64,000 nt of DNA from Janthinobacterium sp. (GTDB lineage Bacteria; Pseudomonadota; Gammaproteobacteria; Burkholderiales; Burkholderiaceae_D), in NCBI GenBank assembly GCA_025356595.1, contig JANXSQ010000336.1, positions 1 through 64,000 of the forward strand. The letters run 5' to 3'. This document shows positions 24,201-32,596 of the stretch, one piece after another. The notes beneath the pieces are model-generated. The model did not search any database. It was not told the origin of the DNA and was given only the letters and a program-made list of their open reading frames with translations. Made by a program: the position numbers and the translations under genes. The stretch's first letter is position 1, and each line of letters opens with the position of its first letter.

Positions 24201-24651
24201 CAAGGGCGGCAGGGCGCGCGGCGACAAGTTGATCGCCATGTGGTTGCGCCAACTGGCCGCCGCCGCGCTGGACTATCCGGTCACCGGCTACCTGCTGGCG
24301 CGCGACGCCGTCATCACCATGGCGCCGCTGGACGGGCCGGAGTCGCGCCGGGCGCGGGGCGCGCTGCTGGCGCTGTGGCGCGAAAACATGAACCACCCCC
24401 TGCCGACGGCCTGCAAGACGGCCCTGGCGCTGGCCCAGGACGGCGACCCGCGCGCGGTCTACGACGGCGGCTTCGACATCGGCGGCGAGGGCGACGAGCT
24501 GTGCCTGGCGCGCCAGTGGCCGGACTTCGCCTCCCTGGCGAAGGAGGAGGCGTGGGCCGACTGCTCGCTGGAGCTGTACGGACCGCTGGCCATCTGGCTG
24601 AACAAGCACATCACCATCGCGGCCATCGCCGGCGGCGAGGAAGCACCATGA
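21247..24651 (+). CDS. recC: Exodeoxyribonuclease V subunit gamma (RecC)
   Basis: 1134 residues, the usual RecC length. N-terminus (LLILHGNQLETLRAAVFQWL, IFLVQSNGVAEWLK) and interior phrases such as FSRKYFEAGG and FMRQPVKYFFRRRL are typical. RecC is the non-catalytic helicase-fold subunit that splits the duplex and scans for Chi in the RecBCD complex, which processes double-strand ends for recombination. First gene of recC-recB-recD; its stop overlaps the recB start as ATGA. Confidence 0.95.
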   Translation: MPSTVTPGLLILHGNQLETLRAAVFQWLRDNPLAPLESDIFLVQSNGVAEWLKIALAEEMGVCAATRIALPARLLWESYRGMLGRERVPSRSPFDKGPLSWRLMRLLPTLLAEPLFAPLRYFLADGEAERRLQLAERLADLFDQYQVYRADWLEDWAAGRDQLRGAAGPAVPMHAEQRWQAQLWRAVIASVPEAQRASGRATIHEQFLRAIAAGEAPAGRLPRRIVLFGVSALPYQTLQALAALARHTQVLLAVPNPCQFYWGDIIEGRELLRAAHKRQQLRKGEDLGQIPLEELHAHSHPLLASWGRQGRDFIRMLDEFDNDSAAAGRADNLRIDLFGEDESDSLLAQVQGAIRELRPLHEHEGAAPPPADRSIEFHVAHSVQREVEVLHDQLLAMFGAGQGLRPREVVVMVPDIDTFTAAIHAVFGQHKRSDARFIPFEIGDVNDRSVNPLLVALEWLLRLPQQRCRQSEVRDLLDVPGLAARFGLGGDDLPTLGAWIEGAGVRWGLDQAHRDGLGLGAAGEQNAWIFGVRRMLLGYASGKGGSFAGIEPYAEVGGLDAALAGSLAQLVEALLHWRAALAQARTPAEWGVQARALLGAFFKAGEEGDRLTLALLEQALQGWLETCESAEFREAVPLGVLREAWLGTLDEPTLNHQFVSGGVTFCTLMPMRAVPFRVVCLLGMNDGDFPRRAPKADFDLLALPGMARPGDRSRRDDDRYLMLEALLAARDKLYISWVGRNVRDNSLQPPSVLVAQLRDYLQAGWKMDLQTLTTEHALQPFSRKYFEAGGLLTYAGEWRAAHGGAAPDGDGARLPPFELDPNFRLKLSELASFMRQPVKYFFRRRLSVSFNDADPVGEDEEPFALNALERYLLEDTLLDDASAPEALSEVRASLTLRAERLTREGVLPIGLIGQQWQRQLVEALVPVRSAWLRLCEQFPLPAEKQAIDLRYGELRIEDWLDRLRRDSATGGKSAWLMQISSKVLDKGGRARGDKLIAMWLRQLAAAALDYPVTGYLLARDAVITMAPLDGPESRRARGALLALWRENMNHPLPTACKTALALAQDGDPRAVYDGGFDIGGEGDELCLARQWPDFASLAKEEAWADCSLELYGPLAIWLNKHITIAAIAGGEEAP

Positions 24652-27600
24652 GCCAACTACTAGCCCCCCTGACATTCCCCCTGCACGGCACGCGCCTGAT
24701 CGAGGCCAGCGCCGGCACCGGCAAGACCTGGACCATCGCCGCGCTGTACGTGCGCCTGGTGCTGGGCCACGGCCGGGAGGACGGCTTCGGCCGGCCGCTG
24801 CTGCCGGCCGACATCCTGGTGATGACCTTCACCCGCGCCGCCACGCGCGAGTTGTCGAACCGCGTGCGCGAACGCCTGATCGAGGCGGCCGCCTACTTCC
24901 GCGGCGAGGCGGGCGAGCTGGCGGCCGACCCCTTCCTGGACGCCCTGCTGGACGACTATCCCGAGCACGCCGAGCGGCGCAAGGCGGCGCACCGCCTGGT
25001 GCTGGCGGCCGAGACGATGGACGAGGCGGCCATCTTCACCATCGACGCCTGGTGCCAGCGCATGTTGCGCGAGCACGCCTTCGACAGCGGCAGCCTGTTC
25101 GACGAGGAACTGGTGAGCGACGAGAACGCGCTCTTCGAGGACGCCGCGCACGACTATTGGCGCCAGCAAGTCTATCCCCTGAAGGAGGCGGCGCTGGGCG
25201 CGCTGCTGGCCTGCTGGCCGGACGTCGTGGTGCTGAAGAAATCCGTGCGCGAGCTGGCGCAGCGCGCCGCCGCGCTGGAGGCGCCGGGCGAGGCCGCGCT
25301 GGGCGCGCTGATCGGCCGCGTGCAAAGGGAGCAGCGCGCGCAACTGGCGGCGCTGAAGGAGGGCTGGGCCGAGCGGGCCGACCGCATGGAGGCATGGATA
25401 GGGCGGCAGCGCGAGGCGGCGCCGAAATGCTTCAACGGCAACAAGATGAAGCCCGAATCGCTGGCCAGATGGTTCGCCGGCCTGCGCGCCTGGGCGCTCG
25501 ACGCCGGCGCCGTCAAGCCGGAGGGCGTCAACGAGACGGCGTGGCGGCGCCTGACGGCCGACGGCATCGCCGACGCCTTCTCGAAGGGCCACAGCGCCGT
25601 GGTGCCGGACGATTTCGACGCCACCGCGGCGCTGGCCGAGGCGCTGGAGGGCATCGCGCCGCTCTCCTTCGAGCTGTACCGGCACGCCGCCGCCGCCATC
25701 GCCGCGCGCATGGAGGAATTGAAGCGGCGCGCGCGCCAGTTCGGTTTCGCCGACCTGCTGGAGCGCCTGAAGGCGGCCCTGCTGGGCGAAAACGGCGCCG
25801 CGCTGCGCCAGCGCATCACGGCCCAGTATCCGCTGGCGATGGTGGACGAATTCCAGGACACCGCGCCCGGCCAGTACCAGATCTTCAACCTGCTGTACCG
25901 GATCGCCGAAAACGATCCGGCGCTGGGCCTGTTCCTGATCGGCGACCCGAAGCAATCGATCTACGGCTTCCGCGGCGCCGACATCCACAGCTATCTTGAT
26001 GCGCGCGCCGCCACGGCCGGGCGCCACTACCAGCTGGGCACCAACTACCGCTCGACCGGCGCGCTGGTGGGCGCCGTGAACCGCCTCTTCCTGCACGCCG
26101 AGGGCCACGGCGAGGGCGCGCTGCGCCACGCCGGTTTCAGCGCCGGGGCCTTCCGCTTCCGCGAGGGCGACAGCAATCCCTTGCCCTTCGACGCCGTCGA
26201 CGCCATGGGCCGCAAGCAGCACCTGGTCAGCGGCGCCGGCATGCTGCCGGCGCTGACGCTGGCCTGCGCCCCCGGCGACGGCCTGAAGGGCGACGCCTAC
26301 CGCGACTTCTTCGCCCAGCACTGCGCCGAGCATATCGTCGGCCTGCTCAACGATCCGCTGGCCGGCTTCGAGGGCAAGGATGGCTTCGTGCGCCTGCAAC
26401 CGGCCGACATCGCCGTGCTGGTGCGCGACCGGCGCGAGGCGGCGGCGATCCGCCAGGCGCTGCAAAAACGCAAGGTGGCCAGCGTCTATCTGTCCGACAA
26501 GGACTCCGTCATCTACAGCGCCGAGGCGGCCGACGTGCTGCGCTGGTTGCACGCGCTGGCCAATCCGCTCGACGGCGCGCTGGCGCGCACCGCCTTCGCC
26601 ACGGCCACCATCGCGCTGACGCTGAGCGAACTGGCGCAACTGTCGAACGACGAACTCGAATGGGAAAAGCGCGTCGAGCAGTTGAAGGGCCTGCATCTGG
26701 TGTGGCAGCGCCAGGGCGTGCTGGCCATGCTGCGCCGTTTCATCCACGAGCTGAAACTGCCGGCCGCGCTGCTGCGCGAGGCGGGCGGCGAACGGCGCCT
26801 GACGAATCTGCTGCACCTGGCCGAACTGCTGCAGTCGGCCAGCCGCCAGCTGGACGGCGAACAGGCGCTGATCCGCTGGCTGGCCGAGCAGATCGGCGGC
26901 GAGGGCGGCGGCGGCGACGAACGCGTGCTGCGCCTGGAGAGCGACGCCGAACTGGTGAAAGTGGTGACGGTGCACAAGTCGAAGGGCCTGGAGTACCCGC
27001 TGGTCTACCTGCCGTTCGCGGTCACCGCGCGCAAGGTGGAGCGGCGCAACCGCAGCTTCTTCGAATACACCGACGAGGCCGGCGCGCGCCACATCGACAT
27101 GGCGATGGGCGACGCGGCGCTGGAGGCGGTGGAGGCGGCGCGCATCGAGGAGGACCTGCGCCTGCTGTACGTGGCGCTGACGCGCGCCTGCCACTTCCTG
27201 TGGTTGGGCGTGGCCGCGCTGGCCAGCCGCAAGGCCGGCGAGAACACCCTGCACGAATCGGCGCTGGGTTATCTGCTGACGGGCGGCGAGCGCCTGCCGG
27301 CCGAAGAGATGGAGGGGCGCTGGCAGCGCCTGCGCGGCGACTGCGCCGGCATCGTCATCGTCGCGCTGGAGCAGACGCAGGATCGGACCCCGCTGGAGCG
27401 CGTCGAAGTGCGTCCGCAACTGGTCGAGGCGGCCGTCTTCGCGGGCCGCTTCGAGCGCGACTGGACGGTGGGCAGCTTCACCTCGCTGACGCGGCAAGTG
27501 GGGCCGCAGGTGGCCAGCGTGCACGTGCCGCAGCGCGCGCAGGAGGAAACCCTGCTGGAGGACGAGGACCAGGGCGGCGCCGCGCGCACCGAGGACGCGC

Positions 27601-28340
27601 CGTGGCACCGCTTCCCGCGCGGCTCGGTGCCCGGCAACTTCCTGCACGAACAACTGGAGTGGATGGGCAGCGAAGGCTTCGCCATCGTCGACGACGCCGG
27701 CTTCGACAGCCGCCTGGCGGCGCGCTGCGAGCGGGCCGGCTGGAAGCACCGCGCCGAGGACAGCGTGGCCTGGCTGCGCAGCGTGGCGACGACGCCGTTG
27801 CCGATGCTGGGCGCGCCCCTGCGCGACATCACCGCGCTGCTGCCCGAGATGGAATTCTGGTTCCCAAGCCAGCGCCTGAACACCGACGACCTGGACCGCC
27901 TGTGCTCGAGCCGCCTGCTGGGCGACACGCCCCGTCCGGCGCTGCCGAAGCGGCAACTGCACGGCATGCTGAAAGGCTTCGCCGACCTGGTCTTCGAGCA
28001 CGAGGGGCGCTACTGGGTGCTGGACTACAAATCGAACGCGCTGGGCGGCGGCGACGCCGCCTACCACAAGCAGGCCCTGGCGGCCGGCATGGCGCAGCAC
28101 CGCTACGACATCCAGGGCGCCATCTACATGCTGGCGCTGCACCGTTTGCTGCGCAGCCGCCTGGGCGGGGAATACGATCCGGCGCTGCACCTGGGAGGCG
28201 CCATCTTCCTGTTCCTGCGCGGCATCGCCAACCCGCACACGCATGGCTGCTACCTGCTGGCGCCGGACCTGGGGCTGCTCGACGGCCTCGACACACTACT
28301 CGACGAGAGCAAACAGCTTGAACACCACCATGACGACTGA
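24648..28340 (+). CDS. recB: Exodeoxyribonuclease V subunit beta (RecB)
   Basis: About 1230 residues. Superfamily 1A helicase with Walker A EASAGTGKTWTIAALYV, motif Ia MTFTRAATREL, motif II MVDEFQDTAPGQY, motif III GDPKQSIYGFRGAD, and motif V VVTVHKSKGLEYPLVYLP. The C-terminal nuclease domain has FADLVFEHEGRYWVLDYKSN, containing the DYK catalytic signature. RecB is the 3'-5' helicase and the only nuclease of RecBCD. Start overlaps recC by 4 bases; the end overlaps recD by 11, so the three subunits are translationally coupled. Confidence 0.96.
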   Translation: MSQLLAPLTFPLHGTRLIEASAGTGKTWTIAALYVRLVLGHGREDGFGRPLLPADILVMTFTRAATRELSNRVRERLIEAAAYFRGEAGELAADPFLDALLDDYPEHAERRKAAHRLVLAAETMDEAAIFTIDAWCQRMLREHAFDSGSLFDEELVSDENALFEDAAHDYWRQQVYPLKEAALGALLACWPDVVVLKKSVRELAQRAAALEAPGEAALGALIGRVQREQRAQLAALKEGWAERADRMEAWIGRQREAAPKCFNGNKMKPESLARWFAGLRAWALDAGAVKPEGVNETAWRRLTADGIADAFSKGHSAVVPDDFDATAALAEALEGIAPLSFELYRHAAAAIAARMEELKRRARQFGFADLLERLKAALLGENGAALRQRITAQYPLAMVDEFQDTAPGQYQIFNLLYRIAENDPALGLFLIGDPKQSIYGFRGADIHSYLDARAATAGRHYQLGTNYRSTGALVGAVNRLFLHAEGHGEGALRHAGFSAGAFRFREGDSNPLPFDAVDAMGRKQHLVSGAGMLPALTLACAPGDGLKGDAYRDFFAQHCAEHIVGLLNDPLAGFEGKDGFVRLQPADIAVLVRDRREAAAIRQALQKRKVASVYLSDKDSVIYSAEAADVLRWLHALANPLDGALARTAFATATIALTLSELAQLSNDELEWEKRVEQLKGLHLVWQRQGVLAMLRRFIHELKLPAALLREAGGERRLTNLLHLAELLQSASRQLDGEQALIRWLAEQIGGEGGGGDERVLRLESDAELVKVVTVHKSKGLEYPLVYLPFAVTARKVERRNRSFFEYTDEAGARHIDMAMGDAALEAVEAARIEEDLRLLYVALTRACHFLWLGVAALASRKAGENTLHESALGYLLTGGERLPAEEMEGRWQRLRGDCAGIVIVALEQTQDRTPLERVEVRPQLVEAAVFAGRFERDWTVGSFTSLTRQVGPQVASVHVPQRAQEETLLEDEDQGGAARTEDAPWHRFPRGSVPGNFLHEQLEWMGSEGFAIVDDAGFDSRLAARCERAGWKHRAEDSVAWLRSVATTPLPMLGAPLRDITALLPEMEFWFPSQRLNTDDLDRLCSSRLLGDTPRPALPKRQLHGMLKGFADLVFEHEGRYWVLDYKSNALGGGDAAYHKQALAAGMAQHRYDIQGAIYMLALHRLLRSRLGGEYDPALHLGGAIFLFLRGIANPHTHGCYLLAPDLGLLDGLDTLLDESKQLEHHHDD

Positions 28341-30285
28341 CGCCCGCACCGCCGCCCTGCTGGCGCACATCGACGCCCTGAGCGAAGAGGGCCAACTGCG
28401 GCGCCTGAGCGGCGCCTTCGCGCGCTTCATCGGCTCCATCGGCGCTTCATCGGCGCCGCTGGCGCTGGCCTGCGTCATCCTGTCCGAACTGGAGGGGCGC
28501 GGCCACAGTTGCCTGATGCTCGGGGAGCTGGTCAACGATCCCTGTCTGCTGCTGGGTTGGACCGAGGAGCAATGGCGCGCCCTCGTGGCGGCCGGCGGCG
28601 CGCTGCCGAAAAGCCCGGCCGCCTGGCGCGCCCTGCTGGCGCAGGCGGACCAGGTGTGGTGCGTCGGCGACCTCGATTTCGACCAGCCGATGGCGCTGGA
28701 CGGCGACCGGCTCTACCTGCGGCGCTACTGGCGCGACGAAAAACTGGTGGGCGACGCCATCGGCGCGCGCGCCGCCGCGGCCGGCCGCGCGCCCGAGCTG
28801 GGCAAGGTGCGGCGCTGGCTCGACATCCTGTTCGACCAGCCGACCCCGGACGGCGGCCCGGACTGGCAAAAGATCGCCTGCGCCGTCGCCCTGCGCGGCA
28901 GCGTCGCCATCATCACGGGCGGTCCCGGCACCGGCAAGACCTACACCGTGGCCAGCCTGCTGACCCTGTTGTTCGCCGTCGCCGAGCACCCGGAACGGCT
29001 GCGCATCGCGCTGGCCGCGCCGACCGGCAAGGCGGCGGCGCGCCTGAAGCAGTCGATCGACAAGGCGCTCGAGCAACTGGCCGTGAAGGTCGGCGCCGAT
29101 TTGCCGGACCTGAAGGAGCTGGCCAAGCGCATGGGCGCCGCGCGCACCCTGCATAGCCTCTTGGGCGCGCGGCCGGACACGCGCGCCTTCCAGCACCACG
29201 CCGGCAACCCGCTCGACGTCGACGTGCTGATCGTCGACGAAGCGTCGATGGTGCATCTGGAGATGATGGCCTGCCTGCTCGACGCGCTGCCGCCGCACGC
29301 CATCCTGGTCCTGCTGGGCGACAAGGACCAACTGGCCTCGGTGGAGGCGGGCGCCGTGCTGGGCGATTTGTGCCACGACGCCCAAGCGGGCGGCTACACG
29401 GCCGCCACCCTGGCCTACGCCGAGGCGGCCAGCGGCGAGCGCATCGGTGCCGCCTTCCGGGGCGAGGGCGGCGCGCTGGCGCAGCAAACCGTGATGCTGC
29501 GCCACAGCCACCGCTTCAGCGGCCCGATCGGCGCGCTGGCGCTGGCCGTCAACGCCGGCGACGGCCAGCAGGCGCTGGCCTGCCTGCACGGCGACAGCGG
29601 CGGCAAGATCGCCTGGATCGAAGCGGCGCAGCAGGGCGACGTGCTGCAACTGGCGCTGGCCGGACGCGGCGGCGCCGGCGGCGGCTATCAGCCCTATCTG
29701 AAGCTGCTGCAGGGCGGCGGAGAGGGACGCGAGCATGAAGCCTGGGTGCGCGAGGTGCTGCTCAGCTTCGAGTCCTTCCGCATCCTGTGCGCCGTGCGCG
29801 ACGGTGAATGGGGTGTGAGCGGCTTGAACGCGGCCATCGAACAAAGGCTGGAGCGGGCGGGCCTGATCAAGCGCGGCGAATGGTATGTGGGGCGGCCGGT
29901 GATGGTCACGCGCAACGACTACGGCACCGGTGTCTTCAACGGCGACATCGGCCTGACCCTGCGCGACCCTGCGCGGCCGGCGTCGCTGCGCGTCTACTTC
30001 CTCGAGGGCGACACGGTGCGCAGCGTGCTGGCGACGCGCCTGCGCCACGTCGAAACGGCGTTCGCGATGACGGTGCACAAATCGCAGGGGTCGGAGTTCC
30101 GGCACACCGTGCTGGTGCTGCCGAAAGAGGGCGGGGCGATGCTGGCGCGCGAGCTGGTCTACACCGGCATCACGCGCGCGCGCGACTTTTTCACGCTGGT
30201 CTCGCCGACGCAGACGGTGCTGCTGGATGCGATCATGCGGCGCACCCAGCGGGCCAGCGGCTTGCGCGGGCGGATCGGCGGATAG
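28330..30285 (+). CDS. recD: Exodeoxyribonuclease V subunit alpha (RecD)
   Basis: 651 residues. Walker A IITGGPGTGKTYTVASLL, motif II VLIVDEASMVHLEMM, LLGDKDQLASVEAGAVLGDL, and the C-terminal UvrD-like motifs AMTVHKSQGSEF and YTGITRARDFFTLV mark RecD, the fast 5'-3' helicase of RecBCD. The N-terminal ~110 residues are the RecB-contact domain. ATG at 28330 overlaps the end of recB by 11 bases. Recombination and restart of broken forks are its context; nothing unusual is seen. Confidence 0.95.
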   Translation: MTTDARTAALLAHIDALSEEGQLRRLSGAFARFIGSIGASSAPLALACVILSELEGRGHSCLMLGELVNDPCLLLGWTEEQWRALVAAGGALPKSPAAWRALLAQADQVWCVGDLDFDQPMALDGDRLYLRRYWRDEKLVGDAIGARAAAAGRAPELGKVRRWLDILFDQPTPDGGPDWQKIACAVALRGSVAIITGGPGTGKTYTVASLLTLLFAVAEHPERLRIALAAPTGKAAARLKQSIDKALEQLAVKVGADLPDLKELAKRMGAARTLHSLLGARPDTRAFQHHAGNPLDVDVLIVDEASMVHLEMMACLLDALPPHAILVLLGDKDQLASVEAGAVLGDLCHDAQAGGYTAATLAYAEAASGERIGAAFRGEGGALAQQTVMLRHSHRFSGPIGALALAVNAGDGQQALACLHGDSGGKIAWIEAAQQGDVLQLALAGRGGAGGGYQPYLKLLQGGGEGREHEAWVREVLLSFESFRILCAVRDGEWGVSGLNAAIEQRLERAGLIKRGEWYVGRPVMVTRNDYGTGVFNGDIGLTLRDPARPASLRVYFLEGDTVRSVLATRLRHVETAFAMTVHKSQGSEFRHTVLVLPKEGGAMLARELVYTGITRARDFFTLVSPTQTVLLDAIMRRTQRASGLRGRIGG

Positions 30286-30322
30286 GGGAGGGCGCCGGCG
30301 CGGGGCGGCCTCGATCGCGCGG

Positions 30323-30679
30323 CTACGGCGTGATCCCGAACAATTCCAGCTTCAGCCCGTTCATCCCCGCCGGGACGTGGATGGCGATCGCCTGCGCCTT
30401 GAGCATCGCCTCGTACAGCGCGTTCTTGTTCTCCAGCGTGAAGTAATAGGTGTTCGGGCGCAGCGGCACTTCGGCCGGCACCTGCGCCATGTGGACCAGT
30501 TCCGCGCCCGGCATGTTGGCGTTCACGGCCAGGCACAGCGTGGCCTGTTTGTCGATCCTGGCGGCGTCCAGGGCGCCGCGGTAATGGGTGTTTTTCTGCG
30601 CGCAAGGCTGTCGCGCGGCGTGGGGCTTGCAAGGTGGCCGGCGGCGTTTTTTGCGCGGACGCAAATTGTGGGCCGGCAA
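30323..30679 (-). CDS. Hypothetical protein, possibly a remnant
   Basis: 118 residues from a TTG start, not recognised. The last ~75 residues look like real protein (QATLCLAVNANMPGAELVH, VPLRPNTYYFTLENKNALYE, MNGLKLELFGITP), while the first ~35 are basic, proline-rich and low-complexity, as expected of read-through noise. No convincing start codon, ribosome-binding site or signal peptide precedes the good part, so it may be a 5'-truncated or frameshifted gene. It is convergent with recD. Confidence 0.4.
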   Translation of the reverse strand: MPAHNLRPRKKRRRPPCKPHAARQPCAQKNTHYRGALDAARIDKQATLCLAVNANMPGAELVHMAQVPAEVPLRPNTYYFTLENKNALYEAMLKAQAIAIHVPAGMNGLKLELFGITP

Positions 30680-30981
30680 TTGTTTGATACTGGCTCTTCC
30701 GCAAGGCCGGCACCGGGCAGTCGGGCGAGGTGTGACGGTGGAGGATCTGTCGGGTTATTTTTGAACGCGAGTTGCCGATTGTCCCGCACGAAGTATGCGT
30801 CGCCGAATGCCGCCTCTTGAGCGCCGTCGTCGAATGTATGCGCTGTCCATGCGCTGCGGCGGCGCATACTCTTATTAAAATGCCACGCTTTGCTTTATAC
30901 TCCCCCGGAAGAGGGATTCCCTCGCGCCGGCTGTCCTATGCGGAGCGATCCCGCCGTTTCCTATTTCAGTCAGGAGGTCGC
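30680..30981. other. Gap before the tandem small membrane genes
   Basis: 302 bases with no supported gene. The right half is AT-richer and contains TATACT at 30896-30901, a likely -10 box 80 bases ahead of the first small membrane gene, with TATTAA 17 bases upstream of it as a poor -35. Confidence 0.45.
30896..30901 (+). promoter_or_regulatory. -10 box TATACT
   Basis: TATACT in an AT-rich patch, ahead of the tandem small membrane protein genes; spacing to TATTAA at 30873-30878 is 17 bases. Confidence 0.4.
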
Positions 30982-31173
30982 ATGTACGCGCTCATAGGCA
31001 TGTTGTTGTTGGTTGTTCCATTGTGGAAGATTTGTGGACGGGCCGGATTTCCGCCCGCCTTGGCGGTGCTGGCCGTCGTTCCGATGCTGGGCTTGCTGAT
31101 CGTGGCCGGCATTCTGGCCTTCGCCGAATGGCCGGCGACGCGCCAGCGGCGTCTGACGCAGGGGGCTAAATGA
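30982..31173 (+). CDS. Small membrane protein A (63 aa) of a tandem pair
   Basis: 63 residues, two predicted helices (about 1-14 and 26-48) and a basic tail. The core shows AGFPPALAVLAVVPMLGLL then LAFAEWP, which is shared with its neighbour. A strong AGGAGGT lies 4 bases upstream of the ATG. Its stop codon overlaps the next start (ATGA), so the two are translationally coupled and may form a heteromer. The function is not known. Confidence 0.75.
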   Translation: MYALIGMLLLVVPLWKICGRAGFPPALAVLAVVPMLGLLIVAGILAFAEWPATRQRRLTQGAK

Positions 31174-31367
31174 TGATGTCTTTTTCGCTGTGGCATTGGA
31201 TGGTGTTCATGCTGGCGCTGGTCGTGCCGGCCTGGCTTTTTTCGCGCATCGTGCCGAAGGCGGGCTTTCCCGCCTGGTGGGCCTTGCTGGGCCTTATTCC
31301 GGTGGTGAATCTGGTGGCCTTGTGGGTGCTGGCTTTTTCGGAGTGGCCGGAGCAGCCAAAGCGATAA
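31170..31367 (+). CDS. Small membrane protein B (65 aa), paralogue of A
   Basis: 65 residues, two predicted helices. AGFPAWWALLGLIPVVNLV followed by LAFSEWP aligns with the neighbour without gaps: a basic residue, AGFP, a hydrophobic helix with IP, and AF-x-EWP at the end. The start could be any of three tandem ATG codons (31170, 31173 in frame shift terms; the first gives the ATGA overlap). The pattern recalls small conserved inner-membrane proteins of unknown role in proteobacteria. Confidence 0.75.
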   Translation: MMMSFSLWHWMVFMLALVVPAWLFSRIVPKAGFPAWWALLGLIPVVNLVALWVLAFSEWPEQPKR

Positions 31368-31451
31368 GGCGGACCGGGACGAACCGCCCGCGTTCGGCCA
31401 GGCGAGACTCGCGCCGGCCGTCCGGAGTTTTTTAAATGGGGATACAAATTA

Positions 31452-32363
31452 ATGCGCATCACGTTTTTGACCGCGTCCATGGGTGCGGTGCTTTTCTTCG
31501 GCGCCGCATCTTGGCCGGCGCCCGTCGCCGCCGCCGCGCCCATCCTGGAGAAACTGCTGCCGAAGTCGCAGGACGCGGCGGCGTTCGAGGCCGACGCCAC
31601 GGCGCTCGACGCGGCCAGTCCCGCCGACGCCTTCATTTCCGACGCCTACCATGACGGCAAGGTGGCATTGCCCTTCCGTTATCTGCGGCCACAGCCGATG
31701 GCCGGGAAGCAGCGCTATCCTTTGGTGCTGATGCTGCACGGCTCGGGCGCGATCGGGCGCGACAACGTGGCCCAGCTTGGTTTGTTCGCGCGTTCCTGGG
31801 GCTTGCCGGCGATACGCAGGCAATTTCCCGCCTTCGTTGTCGTGCCGCAGTTCCCCGCGCGCACGGCCAACTACGCCGCCGACGCGGCCGACGCCGAGCT
31901 CAGTTCGCAGGGAACGCCGGAGCTGGACGCCGCGCTCGCGCTGCTGGCGCGCTTCACGAGGGATGAGGCGGTCGATCCGGCGCGCATTTATGTCGTCGGC
32001 TTTTCGATGGGCGCCTCCGCCGCCTGGCACGCCGTGCTGCGGCGCCCCGGCTTGTTCGCCGCCGCCGTGCCGATTTCGGGCGTGGCGCCGGCGCGCGGCC
32101 TGGCCCCGCGACTGGCGGCGACGCCGCTGTTTCTCGTGCACGGCAACGCCGATACGGAAAATCCCATCGGCTCGGACCGTTTGATGTATGCGGCGCTGGC
32201 GCAGGCCGGCGCGCGCCAGTTGCGTCTCCGCGAGTACGAGGGGCTGGATCATCGCCTGCCCTTCGAGTTCCTGGCGGACACGGGCTGGCGCAATTGGCTC
32301 TTCGCGCAACGCCTGCCGGCGGCGCAGCACGCCGCCGGCAAGAAGGCGGCGCCCGCCCCTTAG
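31452..32363 (+). CDS. Exported alpha/beta hydrolase (dienelactone hydrolase/esterase-like)
   Basis: 303 residues with a signal peptide (first ~28 residues ending VAAAA). Hydrolase fold with PLVLMLHGSGAIGRDN (oxyanion region), nucleophile elbow VGFSMGASAAW (Ser ~183), LFLVHGNADTENP (Asp) and EGLDHRLPFEF (His). The class is close to secreted phospholipase/carboxylesterase and polyhydroxybutyrate-depolymerase-like hydrolases; the substrate cannot be told. GGGG about ten bases before the ATG. Sits after the small membrane pair with an 84-base gap. Confidence 0.82.
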   Translation: MRITFLTASMGAVLFFGAASWPAPVAAAAPILEKLLPKSQDAAAFEADATALDAASPADAFISDAYHDGKVALPFRYLRPQPMAGKQRYPLVLMLHGSGAIGRDNVAQLGLFARSWGLPAIRRQFPAFVVVPQFPARTANYAADAADAELSSQGTPELDAALALLARFTRDEAVDPARIYVVGFSMGASAAWHAVLRRPGLFAAAVPISGVAPARGLAPRLAATPLFLVHGNADTENPIGSDRLMYAALAQAGARQLRLREYEGLDHRLPFEFLADTGWRNWLFAQRLPAAQHAAGKKAAPAP

Positions 32364-32596
32364 CCTCGCGGAGTCATGCCCCGCATCGTAGATGCCGAGC
32401 GGCGGGGCGGCCGTCACCAGCCGGAAGTTGGCGATGGCGAATATATCCTCACAGCTTTTCTAGTCGAAACCGCTTGTCATGAACCGCCTGCTTGTTTTTG
32501 CGGCCCAGCCTTTGCGTGTCCACAATTCCGGCAGGGCCCGCCTTTGATCTAATGGACTTCACGATAGCGTGTCGTTCTCTAATCAGGAGGCTTGCC

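Noticed and set aside
24660..28244. A minus-strand open frame opposite recB
   Set aside because: Shadow; recB has all helicase and nuclease motifs in the right order on the plus strand.
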